Below, piece by piece: positions 25,309 through 34,197 of a stretch of 64,000 nucleotides of DNA. Source of the DNA: RUG11237 sp050874665 (GTDB lineage: Bacteria; Bacillota; Clostridia; Lachnospirales; Lachnospiraceae); NCBI GenBank assembly GCA_050874665.1, contig JBNMLC010000012.1:1-64000 (forward strand). Direction: 5' to 3'. A model generated the notes under the pieces. That model was given only the letters and a program-made list of their open reading frames with translations. It was not told the DNA's origin and ran no database searches. Position 1 is the first letter of the stretch. Every line of letters starts with the position of its first letter. The translations under genes and the position numbers were made by a program.

Positions 25309-26376
25309 CTATCTTACATTAATTTCTATATAATCTGTTTTATTTACGCCACCTTCAGCACGCACCACTGTACTTACAAATCCCCGTTTGAGTCCTGTAA
25401 CGGTTCCGTCTTCTGCAAAGGATACGATTCCGTCTTTGTCCGGTTCCCAATGGTATTTACCATTTGTAGCATTTGCAGGTGTTACCATGACATTAAGAGA
25501 TATGCTCTCACCTGCTTTTAAGGTAAGTCTTTTTACATTCTCTTTATTATACACAATATTTTCATTGTTCACTGTAATATCAGAAACTAAAATCTCGTCA
25601 GAAATTGCTTCGAAATTCAGTCCCTTCTTCATCGCATAATCATAAGCATAGGAATTAACTACACCCTTTACTGTCACGTTTTCTGCACCCTCTAATACTG
25701 CCAGTCCAAATTCCAAAATGTCTGCCGGAAAAGTAATGGACTCTAATCCAATGCAGTTTGCAAAAGCTCCACCCGCTACCGTTGTTACCGTTTTAGGAAG
25801 AACCACTTCCTTTAAAGAAATGCAATTTGCAAAAGCTCCACTCCCTATTTTCTTTAAATTTTTAACGGCTGAAAAATTTACCTGTTCTAATGCACCACAC
25901 CCCTGAAATGCATTTGCTGACACAGTAACAATTTCCTCCGGTAAAATTACTTCTCTTAAATTTTTGCAGTATCGAAATGCTTCTTCCGGAATCTCCGTTA
26001 CAGATGTTTTTGACAAATCAATCCGTTCTAAAGAAGTACAATTCTGAAATGCCCTTGCGTTTATCACCTTTACTGTAGAAGGAATCACGATGCTCTTCAG
26101 ATTAGCACAATTAAAAAATGCATTTTCACCAATCACAGTAATCCCTTCCTGTAATATCACATTTTCAAGTTCAAACTGATTTTGAAACGCTTCTTTCTTA
26201 ATTTCTGTTCCATCGAGTTCGTCAGCTAAAATATCAATGATTACTGTCTCTTCATTTGCTGTACTTTCTACACCAGGCTGTATTGCATTTACATATAATG
26301 GTAACCCGTTTACCCCCACGGTTGTTGCTGTAAGAGATACTGCCACCAGCCATGCGTTGACCTTATTAAATTTCAT
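25309..26376 (-). CDS. Secreted BspA-type leucine-rich repeat protein
   Basis: A 355-residue exported protein. Signal peptide about residues 1-30 (VNAWLVAVSLTATTVGVNGL). Then six to seven LRR_5/BspA repeats of about 23 residues (IGENAFFNCANLKSIVIP, FQGCGALEQVNF, FANCIGLESITFP). The C-terminal 90 residues are an Ig-like BIG_2-type domain (LKAGESISLNVMVTPANATN). Such proteins act in adhesion or surface binding. No sortase motif or anchor is seen. Monocistronic. Confidence 0.85.
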   Translation of the reverse strand: MKFNKVNAWLVAVSLTATTVGVNGLPLYVNAIQPGVESTANEETVIIDILADELDGTEIKKEAFQNQFELENVILQEGITVIGENAFFNCANLKSIVIPSTVKVINARAFQNCTSLERIDLSKTSVTEIPEEAFRYCKNLREVILPEEIVTVSANAFQGCGALEQVNFSAVKNLKKIGSGAFANCISLKEVVLPKTVTTVAGGAFANCIGLESITFPADILEFGLAVLEGAENVTVKGVVNSYAYDYAMKKGLNFEAISDEILVSDITVNNENIVYNKENVKRLTLKAGESISLNVMVTPANATNGKYHWEPDKDGIVSFAEDGTVTGLKRGFVSTVVRAEGGVNKTDYIEINVR

Positions 26377-26570
26377 GAAACATTCTCTCCTTCAAAATAC
26401 CTTCACTTTATAAGTTTTGCTGTTATTTCTTACTTGATGAGTACATTATATAGTAATTCTCCACAACATTCAATATATTTGTTACATATTTTTTACATTT
26501 TTATAACGTCTACAATTTTTATGCCTAATTTTTGTTACATTTTCATGGAAAATCACTGTATAATTTTCAC

Positions 26571-26602
26571 AAAAATGCACCTCAAATTTTGAGATGCATT
26601 TT
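26571..26602 (-). terminator. Terminator of the PilZ gene
   Basis: On the minus strand AAAATGCATCTCAAA pairs with TTTGAGGTGCATTTT (one G-U) followed by T. Lies 4 bp past the stop. The remaining gap 26377-26570 is AT-rich with nothing else clear. Confidence 0.8.
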
Positions 26603-26605
26603 TTA

Positions 26606-27304
26606 CTAATTATTATCTTCTATTTTTTCAAAAGTTGCTTTGGAACGTTCCATTAACTGGCTTTGAAGATGTTGTGCCTGCTCTCGCTGTCTTCTCGCAA
26701 TATACGAATCCACAATCTTATTAGAAACGTATAGTTTACAGCCATATAGCGTCTTTTCATCCTCTCCTTTTACCTTCCGCACCAATCTTCCAGATAAATC
26801 AAAACGGATATCCCGTTCACTGTCTTCGAAGGTGAGCCTTACATTTTCTCCTAGTGGGGTTTCCGATTCTCTCTCTCCTAAAAACGAAAAACCTGTAGCA
26901 CTAATATCTTTCATTGTCACCTTCATAATTCCAGTATGCTCCCCAACTTGTGCAAGTCCTTCCTCTCCCACAAAAATCCGGAAGCACCCCCGACGGTTTA
27001 CTTCAATCCCTACCTTATTACTGCCAATCATATGATACTGCTTTCCTTTGTATTCCACCCACTTAATATAGCAACTGCTCCACTCGATCGGTTTTCGATT
27101 GCTTCTGGTGTAAAGTACTTTGATTATAATATCTGACCGCATAAAATTTATAATCTGATTATTATAACGAATTGGTTCAATAAAAACCGCTCCACATGCA
27201 GAAAATTTACTCACCACATCATATTCAAGATGCCCTGTTTTAGCAATTACATCAATATGCAGTTTTTGATTTTCCGGTAACTCTTCAAGCTTCATGACCC
27301 CCAT
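26606..27304 (-). CDS. PilZ domain protein (c-di-GMP receptor type)
   Basis: A 232-residue cytoplasmic protein; start MGVMKLEEL preferred (AAGGAG upstream). The N-terminal YcgR_2-like half ends near residue 100. The PilZ domain then shows RRGCFRIFVGEE (RxxxR-like) and the second box as DISATGFSFLGE ([D/N]xSxxG). Binds c-di-GMP and in this architecture usually brakes flagellar motility. Fits the chemotaxis genes elsewhere in the window. Confidence 0.85.
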   Translation of the reverse strand: MGVMKLEELPENQKLHIDVIAKTGHLEYDVVSKFSACGAVFIEPIRYNNQIINFMRSDIIIKVLYTRSNRKPIEWSSCYIKWVEYKGKQYHMIGSNKVGIEVNRRGCFRIFVGEEGLAQVGEHTGIMKVTMKDISATGFSFLGERESETPLGENVRLTFEDSERDIRFDLSGRLVRKVKGEDEKTLYGCKLYVSNKIVDSYIARRQREQAQHLQSQLMERSKATFEKIEDNN

Positions 27305-27390
27305 GACTCCACTCCTTTTCTTTTGCAAGTTTACTTTCTTCATTATAACACAATTCATAGGGGAAACATATTTTTTATCAATATTTCACA

Positions 27391-28260
27391 TTATTTCAAA
27401 ATATCCGCAATAATCTCGGAAGGTATTACAAATTCTACCGTTCCCATAGAGCCCGGTGCCACTTCATATTCATCAAAAGCAATTACAATTTCTCCATTCT
27501 GATTCTTATAAAAATTCTGTTCTTCTTTTATCTGTTTGAAATTGAATTCTTCCATGCCTGCCATATCCTGACCGTTTCCTTCGAAGAAATACATCTTTCC
27601 TTCGTCAGCTGCCATCTGCTCTTTCATCTGCGAAATAATATTTTTGCTGATGATTTCAACATAGTTACTGCCTTCCACAAATAAATCCGATAACTGTACC
27701 TGCTTTCCTGTCTTTCGATCTACATTATAAAACTTTGCCTGTTCATATCCGCTGGCCTGAACCTGCAGAGCAATTACTTTAATAGAGAGCCAGTCCTGTG
27801 TATCTGTAACTACCTGATAACTAATATCGAGTCCTTGATATCCTTCACCTTCTGACTGCATATTTTCTTTAAACTGTTCAATAAATCCCTGTGCATATTC
27901 TTCCACACTTTTATTAATATTCTCTGCCGTATCTTTTTCCTGTTCTGATGCCCCTTCTGCTGTTTCAACTTTTGGTATGTCTACCTCCGCCTGATTGTGC
28001 TCATCCTTGTACTCATAATCTCGAAATGTGACAATCTCAAAATACTTTCCTAACACCGGTATATTCTCCATTGCTTTTGCAATATCTCCGTTTATATTTG
28101 GTAAAAGAACCGAGATGAAAACCGCTGCCGCAACTCCTGATACCCATTTAATTACTATTGTCTTTTTCTTGTTTTTCGCTTTCATATTCTTTGCACCTGC
28201 CTCTTCTATATATTTTTCATCAATCTGACCAATAAATTCAAACAACGTTTCCTTTTTCAT
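27391..28260 (-). CDS. RsiV-like anti-sigma factor (DUF3298)
   Basis: A 289-residue single-span membrane protein: short cytoplasmic N-terminus, helix at about residues 38-55, then an extracellular DUF4163/DUF3298 pair ending with EIVIAFDEYEVAPGSMGTVE. This C-terminal motif is typical of RsiV, the lysozyme-binding anti-sigma factor. It overlaps the ECF sigma gene by ATGA. It presumably holds the sigma factor until cleaved after ligand binding; a lysozyme ligand is inference from the family. Confidence 0.8.
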   Translation of the reverse strand: MKKETLFEFIGQIDEKYIEEAGAKNMKAKNKKKTIVIKWVSGVAAAVFISVLLPNINGDIAKAMENIPVLGKYFEIVTFRDYEYKDEHNQAEVDIPKVETAEGASEQEKDTAENINKSVEEYAQGFIEQFKENMQSEGEGYQGLDISYQVVTDTQDWLSIKVIALQVQASGYEQAKFYNVDRKTGKQVQLSDLFVEGSNYVEIISKNIISQMKEQMAADEGKMYFFEGNGQDMAGMEEFNFKQIKEEQNFYKNQNGEIVIAFDEYEVAPGSMGTVEFVIPSEIIADILK

Positions 28261-28817
28261 AACACAATTCCCTCCTTTTGAAAATATTCCTTTAACTTTT
28301 TTCTGGCACGAAATAATAATGTTTTTACATAACTTTCTTTCATTTCATATAGCTCTGCAATTTCTCTCATGGTATCCATATAAAAGTATCTTCTTACAAA
28401 TATTTTTCGTTCCAACTCCGGCAATTGTCCTAGATACATATTTAATTTTTCTACAACCATTTTTTCTTCTATTTTGCTTTCCACAGATTCCCGATCACTG
28501 ACACACTCCCGCAGTTCTTCTATCGATACCATCATGCGTTCACTAATTCTTTTTCCGGCATATTTATGTTTATACATATTTAATGCCAGATTTCTTGTTA
28601 TCTTTCCAACATAAGTAGAAAATATTTTAGGAATTACCGGCGGAATTGTTTCCCAGAGCTTTAACCATGTATCATTTAAGCACTCCTTACAATCTTCTCC
28701 ATCTTGTAAAATCCGTTTTGCAATGGTTCCACAATATGTCCCATACTTTTCCTCTGTTTCTACAAGTGCCTGCTCCGAGCGTTTCTGATATAAAGCAATG
28801 ATTTCTTCGTCCTTCAT
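28257..28817 (-). CDS. ECF-type RNA polymerase sigma factor
   Basis: A 186-residue sigma factor. The start MKDEEII is preferred because AGGTG lies 6 bp upstream. Sigma-70 region 2 (LAEKYGTYCGTIAKRIL-type opening and DTWLKLWETIP) and region 4 (LPELERKIFVRRYFYMDTMR and an HTH with YVKTLLFRARKKL) are visible. Partner of the RsiV-like protein downstream; probably directs an envelope-stress regulon. Confidence 0.88.
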   Translation of the reverse strand: MKDEEIIALYQKRSEQALVETEEKYGTYCGTIAKRILQDGEDCKECLNDTWLKLWETIPPVIPKIFSTYVGKITRNLALNMYKHKYAGKRISERMMVSIEELRECVSDRESVESKIEEKMVVEKLNMYLGQLPELERKIFVRRYFYMDTMREIAELYEMKESYVKTLLFRARKKLKEYFQKEGIVL

Positions 28818-28923
28818 TGGATTCACCTCACACTTTCCTTTCTCTTATTTTAAGATTATTTTAAGAGCTCTTATTATTATAGACAACAAAAACGTTCAAA
28901 AGTTTCAAAAATTTCTGCAAAGT

Positions 28924-28960
28924 GAAAGCCCCAAAGTGGTGGAAGCACTTTGGGGCTTTC
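28924..28960. terminator. Perfect 15-bp bidirectional hairpin after amt
   Basis: GAAAGCCCCAAAGTG pairs perfectly with CACTTTGGGGCTTTC around a 7-nt loop. It lies between amt (stop 29010) and the sigma gene promoter. Confidence 0.8.
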
Positions 28961-29009
28961 TATATGTCCTAAACTATAAGGGGGATAGATAAACGCTAAT
29001 TTATATATC

Positions 29010-30263
29010 TTACTTGTAATTTGCCTTCTGGAAATCCGGATAAGAAGATTCCAGACCATGTTCTGTAGGGTCAAGACCCTGTAATTCCTCTTCTCTGGAA
29101 GCACGAAGACCGATTACTTTATTAATAACGAAGAATACGATTGTCATTGTTATGATCGTCCATGCAGCTACTGTTACAATACCAAGACACTGGATTAATA
29201 ACTTATGCACTCCTCCACCATAAAACAGACCTTCTGTATAATCGAACAAACCAACTGCGAATGTTCCCCAGATGCCGCATGCACCATGAACAGCAACAGC
29301 ACCTACCGGGTCATCAACCTTTAAAACATTTTCTACGAAAAGTACAACAACACATACAATAATACCTGCTACAATACCAATAACAAATGCACCAATCGCA
29401 TCTACGTTCGAACATCCGGCGGTAATACCAACCAAACCTGCTAATGCACCATTCAATGACATAGATACATCCGGTTTTCCATTCTTAATCCATGTGAAAA
29501 TCATAGCTGAAAGAGTACCCATTGCAGGAGCAATTGTTGTTGTGACAAAAATCTGTGCTAACTGTTCTACACTTGTTGCTGCTGCACCGTTGAATCCATA
29601 CCAGCCAAACCAAAGAATAAAGCAGCCAAGAGCACCTGCTAATAGATTATGTCCAAGAATTGGTTTGCTCTTTCCGTTTGCATCATATTTACCAATACGA
29701 GGTCCTAAGAAGGCAGCACCGATGAAAGCAGAAATACCACCTACCATATGAATTGCACAAGAACCTGCGAAATCCACAAATCCTAAATCTGTTAACCACG
29801 CTGTTCCACCCCAAATCCAATGGGCTTCAATAGGATAAACAACAAGACTGATCACAAAGCTATATACACAATATGCAAGAAACTTTGTACGCTCTGCCAT
29901 AGCACCAGAAACAATAGTTGCGGCAGTTGCACAGAATACTAAGTTAAATACAAAGCCCGACCAATCCACGTCTGCAAAATTTCCAAAAGGATTCAAGCCA
30001 TATCCGATAAACTTATTACCTTCACCACATAATAAATTATATCCTAACAAAAAGAAGGCAACGGTACCTAAGCAAAAATCGATTAAATTTTTCATAACAA
30101 TATTCGCTGTATTCTTAGCTCTTGTAAAACCAGCTTCTACCATTGCAAAACCACACTGCATAAAAAATACTAAAGCTGCACCAATCAAAAACCATACTCC
30201 AAATATCTGTGAGGTTATAGCATCCATGATTTCCGGTGCCAGTTCACTTGTTAATAACATCAT
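29010..30263 (-). CDS. amt: Ammonium transporter
   Basis: A 417-residue channel with 11 predicted helices. Family signatures include CGFAMVEAGFTRAKNTANI and the pore region AHWIWGGTAWL, FAGSCAIHMVGG and AVHGACGIWGT (twin pore histidines). No long C-terminal extension. Downstream of glnB, whose PII product gates Amt by plugging the pore. The 173-bp spacer contains a strong terminator-like hairpin, so amt expression may be attenuated separately. Confidence 0.96.
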   Translation of the reverse strand: MMLLTSELAPEIMDAITSQIFGVWFLIGAALVFFMQCGFAMVEAGFTRAKNTANIVMKNLIDFCLGTVAFFLLGYNLLCGEGNKFIGYGLNPFGNFADVDWSGFVFNLVFCATAATIVSGAMAERTKFLAYCVYSFVISLVVYPIEAHWIWGGTAWLTDLGFVDFAGSCAIHMVGGISAFIGAAFLGPRIGKYDANGKSKPILGHNLLAGALGCFILWFGWYGFNGAAATSVEQLAQIFVTTTIAPAMGTLSAMIFTWIKNGKPDVSMSLNGALAGLVGITAGCSNVDAIGAFVIGIVAGIIVCVVVLFVENVLKVDDPVGAVAVHGACGIWGTFAVGLFDYTEGLFYGGGVHKLLIQCLGIVTVAAWTIITMTIVFFVINKVIGLRASREEELQGLDPTEHGLESSYPDFQKANYK

Positions 30264-30296
30264 AATAATCTCCTCCTTCGCTTACCGTACAAAAAA

Positions 30297-30347
30297 GGGA
30301 TAACACCACATGTATAGAATGCTTCTATACTCTGCATGTGTTATCCC
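30297..30347 (-). promoter_or_regulatory. Terminator-like attenuator between glnB and amt
   Basis: On the minus strand GGGATAACAC pairs with GTGTTATCCC over a long stem with internal TATAGAA/TTCTATA pairing, followed by TTTTTT, 34 bp before the amt start codon. Just upstream (30361-30376) a second 5' arm, CATAACACATATAGAA in the transcript, can pair with the same 3' arm, giving a possible antiterminator. Confidence 0.6.
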
Positions 30348-30436
30348 CTTTGATAACGGATTCTATATGTGTTATGCCCATGCATAAACCTTTGTTCACC
30401 AAAATAGAAAATTCGCAAAGCGTACTTTCTATGATT

Positions 30437-30775
30437 TTAAATTGCAGACTCACCACGTTCACCAGTACGGACTCTGACAGCATCTTCGATATTTGAAACA
30501 AAGATTTTACCATCTCCATAATTACCGGTATTAATTTCTTTTACAATCATCTCTATCAGCTTTTCTGCAACTTCTTCTGTGACAATTGTTTCCACCTTAA
30601 TCTTTGGCAAAAGATTTACATTATACTGACTTCCACGATATGTCTGCTTATAACCTTTCTGATTACCATAACCCATTACATTGGTAATCATGACACCAGT
30701 GACTTTGCATGTGTCAAGGATGTCTTTCAATTCATCCAGCTTTTCCGGTCTGATAATAATTTCCAATTTTTTCAT
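30437..30775 (-). CDS. glnB: Nitrogen regulatory protein PII
   Basis: A 112-residue PII protein. MKKLEIIIRPEKLDELKDIL is the conserved N-terminus. The T-loop includes RGSQYNVNLLPKIKVE (Tyr present; in proteobacteria this is the uridylylation site) and the C-terminal GDGKIFVSNIEDAVRVRTGE binds ATP/2-oxoglutarate. Clustered with amt, so GlnK-like in role. It has its own strong promoter and a terminator directly at the start of its leader. Confidence 0.95.
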   Translation of the reverse strand: MKKLEIIIRPEKLDELKDILDTCKVTGVMITNVMGYGNQKGYKQTYRGSQYNVNLLPKIKVETIVTEEVAEKLIEMIVKEINTGNYGDGKIFVSNIEDAVRVRTGERGESAI

Positions 30776-30901
30776 ATAGAAACCTCCTTATGAAACACTA
30801 TGCTCTGATTTCATAGTATCCGTTTAGACTTATTCCGGCTTCCCGAAATCTAGGACACAAACTCCGGTTTGCCAGGTATAGAAATGTAGTTTCCTATACA
30901 G

Positions 30902-30941
30902 AAAAAGGAGCTTCGATAGACTTATTGTCTTTCGAAACTCC
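30902..30941 (-). promoter_or_regulatory. Terminator at the very start of the glnB leader
   Basis: On the minus strand GGAG-TTTCGA-AAGAC pairs with GTCT-TCGAA-CTCC and is followed by TTTTT. It lies only about 10 nt past the predicted transcription start and 125 nt ahead of the glnB start codon, so full-length mRNA needs read-through. The rest of the leader has further weak hairpins. Confidence 0.65.
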
Positions 30942-30957
30942 CTTGTTTCTGAATCTA

Positions 30958-30985
30958 ATTATACTCGGCAATCAACTTTTGTCAA
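30958..30985 (-). promoter_or_regulatory. glnB promoter
   Basis: Consensus TTGACA (30980-30985), 16-bp spacer and consensus TATAAT (30958-30963) on the minus strand. Confidence 0.85.
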
Positions 30986-31043
30986 TACCTTTTTTCATAT
31001 TTTTACAATTTTTACAATTTTTTGAAAAGTTTTTCGCAAGCTT

Positions 31044-33185
31044 CTAAAACTTCATTGTCAGCTTAATTTGTTTTCTCTCCATATCTACGCTTAAAACCTT
31101 CACTTCAATGATATCCCCAATAGACAGCACTTCCATAGGATGCTTGATGAAACGATCTGTAATCTGTGAAATATGAAGCAGGCCATCTTGATGTACACCG
31201 ATGTCTACAAAGGCTCCAAAATCAATTACATTTCGGACGGTTCCCTTTAAAATCATTCCTTCTTTTAAATCTTTCATATCAAGAACATCTGTTCGCAGTA
31301 CCGGTTTTGGCATTTCATCACGCGGATCTCGAGCCGGTTTCTCCAGTTCCTTTACGATATCCTGAAGTGTAATTTCACCCACGTTCAATTCTTCAGAAAG
31401 TTTATGATAATCTTTTATTTTCTTAGAAAGGCCTGCAAGGTTTCCTGCTATCACGTCCTCCGGAGTATATCCTAATTTCTTCAAAAGTTCCGTAGCAGCT
31501 TCATAACTTTCCGGATGCACACTGGTAGCATCTAGTGGATTCTTTCCACCGCCAATACGCAAAAAGCCCGCACACTGTTCAAAAGCTTTTGGTCCTAATT
31601 TTCCTACTTTTAATAATTCCTTTCGATCCTGAAACCTTCCATTGTCTTCACGATATGCTACTATATTTTTTGCAATCACTTTAGATACACCGGAAATATA
31701 CTCAAGCAAGGAAGCGGATGCCGTATTCAAATCCACCCCGACTTTGTTAACGCAGTCCTCCACAACTCCTGATAACGCTTCACTCAGCTTTTTCTGGTTC
31801 ATGTCATGCTGGTACTGCCCAACACCAATAGACTTTGGATCAATTTTGACCAATTCTGCCAATGGATCCTGTAATCTTCTCGCAATTGACGCAGCACTAC
31901 GCTGCCCAACATCAAAATTTGGAAATTCTTCCGTTGCCAGCTTACTCGCTGAATACACAGAAGCTCCCGCTTCATTCACAATTACATACTGTACCGGAGT
32001 ATCAAGCTCTTTTAGTAACTCTACAATAATCTGCTCCGACTCACGGGAAGCAGTTCCATTTCCCACCGAAATCAAGGAAATGTTATATTTTTGAATCATT
32101 TGCTTTAGAATTTTTTTGGACTCTTCGACTTTGTTTTGCGGCTCTGTAGGATAAATCACCTTAGTATCTAATACCTTGCCGGTTTCATCCACGACTGCCA
32201 GCTTACATCCCGTACGGAAGGCCGGATCCCAGCCTAATACTACATGTCCTACAATCGGCGGCTGCATTAAAAGCTGGGTCAGATTTTTTCCAAATACTTC
32301 AATTGCACTGTCCTCTGCTTTTTCTGTCAAATCATTTCTAATCTCACGCTCTATAGCCGGTGCAATCAGTCGTTTATAACTGTCGGCGGTAACCTCTTTT
32401 AAAATTGGTGTAGTATAAGGATTTTCCTTTACAATCACCTTATGATCTAAATAGGCAATAATTGATTCCTCCGGTGCCTCAACCTTTACATTTAAAATCT
32501 TATCTTTCTCTCCACGATTCATGGCAAGTATGCGGTACCCAGGCACTTTATTTAATTTCTGAGTAAAATTGTAATAAGTCTCATATACGGACTTTTCTTC
32601 TTCACTCTTTGCCAAAGATATGATATTTCCCTCTTTCATTGTAAGATTGCGAATATAAATACGGTAATCTGCTTCTTCTGAAATCGATTCAGCAATAATA
32701 TCCTTTGCCCCATCTAAAGCTTCTTTTACATCAGCTACTTCTTTTTCCTCTGAAATATATTTTTCTGCTTCTTTTTCTACCGGCTCTGTAGACATCTGAA
32801 GTAATATATAATTTGCCAGTCCCTCTAATCCTTTTTCTTTTGCAATGGTTGCCCTGGTACGTCTTTTCGGACGATATGGACGATATAAATCATCTACCAA
32901 AGAAAGAGTTTCTGCTGCAATAATTCGTTCCTTTAATTCTTCTGTAAGTTTTCCCTGTTCTTCAATACTAGATAACACCTGTTCTTTTTTCTCTTCTAAA
33001 TTTCTTAAATATGTCAGTCGTTCATGAAGTTTTCTAAGCTGCTCATCGTTTAAAGTTCCAGTAGCCTCTTTACGATATCTTGAAATAAAAGGAATGGTAT
33101 TTCCTTCATCCATCAATTTTACAGCGGCTTCCACCTGCCAGTTTTTTACAGATAATTCTCCTGCAATAACCTTAATAATATCCAT
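31044..33185 (-). CDS. tex: Tex-family S1 RNA-binding protein
   Basis: A 713-residue cytoplasmic nucleic-acid-binding protein. N-terminal Tex domain with FISRYRKEATGTLNDEQLR (residue 35), YqgF/RNase H-like core (GWDPAFRTGCKLAVVDETG), helix-hairpin-helix segments (NTASASLLEYISGVSK) and a C-terminal S1 domain (GTVRNVIDFGAFVDIGVHQD). Role in transcription or RNA quality control is known for the family. Monocistronic or loosely linked to DUF2752. Confidence 0.95.
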   Translation of the reverse strand: MDIIKVIAGELSVKNWQVEAAVKLMDEGNTIPFISRYRKEATGTLNDEQLRKLHERLTYLRNLEEKKEQVLSSIEEQGKLTEELKERIIAAETLSLVDDLYRPYRPKRRTRATIAKEKGLEGLANYILLQMSTEPVEKEAEKYISEEKEVADVKEALDGAKDIIAESISEEADYRIYIRNLTMKEGNIISLAKSEEEKSVYETYYNFTQKLNKVPGYRILAMNRGEKDKILNVKVEAPEESIIAYLDHKVIVKENPYTTPILKEVTADSYKRLIAPAIEREIRNDLTEKAEDSAIEVFGKNLTQLLMQPPIVGHVVLGWDPAFRTGCKLAVVDETGKVLDTKVIYPTEPQNKVEESKKILKQMIQKYNISLISVGNGTASRESEQIIVELLKELDTPVQYVIVNEAGASVYSASKLATEEFPNFDVGQRSAASIARRLQDPLAELVKIDPKSIGVGQYQHDMNQKKLSEALSGVVEDCVNKVGVDLNTASASLLEYISGVSKVIAKNIVAYREDNGRFQDRKELLKVGKLGPKAFEQCAGFLRIGGGKNPLDATSVHPESYEAATELLKKLGYTPEDVIAGNLAGLSKKIKDYHKLSEELNVGEITLQDIVKELEKPARDPRDEMPKPVLRTDVLDMKDLKEGMILKGTVRNVIDFGAFVDIGVHQDGLLHISQITDRFIKHPMEVLSIGDIIEVKVLSVDMERKQIKLTMKF

Positions 33186-33205
33186 TTGTTATTTCCTTCC
33201 TAAAC

Positions 33206-33622
33206 CTATAAATTATATGTGTTATTCAAAAAAATATATATATTTTGCAAAATCCAATTTACAATAATAATTACCACACCGCCATATAAATACCCATGAC
33301 GATATTTTAAGCCTATTTTCCACCTATTCTTTACAAGTATCTGTGCAGTGTTGCTAATCATAAAAATTCCCGCAATGGTTGCACAATATAATACGAATGG
33401 GTGATACAAAAAAGACGTGCCTATTCTTCCCTGCAATAATGCTCTGACAGCTCTGGTTCCACCACAGCCCGGACAATAATAACCGGTTACAAAACGAAAT
33501 CCACAAGGAGGCACTAATTTTAAAAAATCAAATTTTACTACGTTTAAAATTATTCCCATAAGAAGAACAATCAGGGTTGCCGCACAACCTAATATATACA
33601 ATTGCTTTTCTGTTTTTTCCAT
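33206..33622 (-). CDS. DUF2752 membrane protein
   Basis: A 138-residue protein with three helices and the family hallmark PCGFRFVTGYYCPGCGGTRA, containing a CPGCGGTRA core that suggests metal binding. Function unknown for the family. Between tex and a DUF4190 protein; the terminator at 33645 separates it from the latter. Confidence 0.85.
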   Translation of the reverse strand: MEKTEKQLYILGCAATLIVLLMGIILNVVKFDFLKLVPPCGFRFVTGYYCPGCGGTRAVRALLQGRIGTSFLYHPFVLYCATIAGIFMISNTAQILVKNRWKIGLKYRHGYLYGGVVIIIVNWILQNIYIFLNNTYNL

Positions 33623-33644
33623 ATCTTTTTGTCCTTTATGTGGT

Positions 33645-33679
33645 AAAAAAGCTATAAGGCTTTCACCTTATAGCTTTTT
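33645..33679 (-). terminator. Terminator of the DUF4190 gene
   Basis: AAAAAGCTATAAGG pairs with CCTTATAGCTTTTT around a 6-nt loop, 21 bp past the stop; T-rich in the minus direction. Confidence 0.85.
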
Positions 33680-33700
33680 CACAGTTTGTACTCTATCATA

Positions 33701-34054
33701 TTATTGAACATTGTTCAAAATCTCATTGTACATTTCCTGATATTTTGGTGTCTGCATAACTACAAGACCGAACACAAAATATGCGATGGTAAGTACTAAA
33801 CCTATAATAGAAAGAATCATACCAATTGTTGCCATTGTTTCCATCTTTCCTGTAGATGATTTTGACTTAGAAATAATTGCCAGTACAATACCTACGACGC
33901 CAAGAATTACTGCCAAGTAAATGCAACAGCATGAAAGTATTGATATAATACCAACTACTAAAGAAGCAACTGCCAAACCATGTCCGTCATTGCTCTGTGG
34001 TTGTTCCGGCTGTGGTGTGTAATTAAAGTTTCCATCATTAAAATTGTTATCCAT
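33701..34054 (-). CDS. DUF4190 two-helix membrane protein
   Basis: A 117-residue protein. A polar N-terminus rich in Asn, Gln and Pro (residues 1-25) precedes two helices with GLAVASLVVGIISILSCCC and LAVILGVVGIVLAII, the pattern of DUF4190. Often co-occurs with DUF2752, as here, though the pair's role is unknown. Confidence 0.8.
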   Translation of the reverse strand: MDNNFNDGNFNYTPQPEQPQSNDGHGLAVASLVVGIISILSCCCIYLAVILGVVGIVLAIISKSKSSTGKMETMATIGMILSIIGLVLTIAYFVFGLVVMQTPKYQEMYNEILNNVQ

Positions 34055-34197
34055 GTTCTCCTCCCCTATGTTATATTTCTTATTTTTGTCAAACCAAAGA
34101 GTATTTTAACACGTAACACCAATTATTTCAATGTTTTTTTACACTTTTTGCCACTCTTTCCGTTACCTGGAACAATTTTCTGTTCTATTTTATGTGT

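Noticed and set aside
30325..30519. 64-codon frame across the glnB-amt spacer
   Set aside because: Overlaps the end of glnB and the attenuator hairpin; no start signal or domain.
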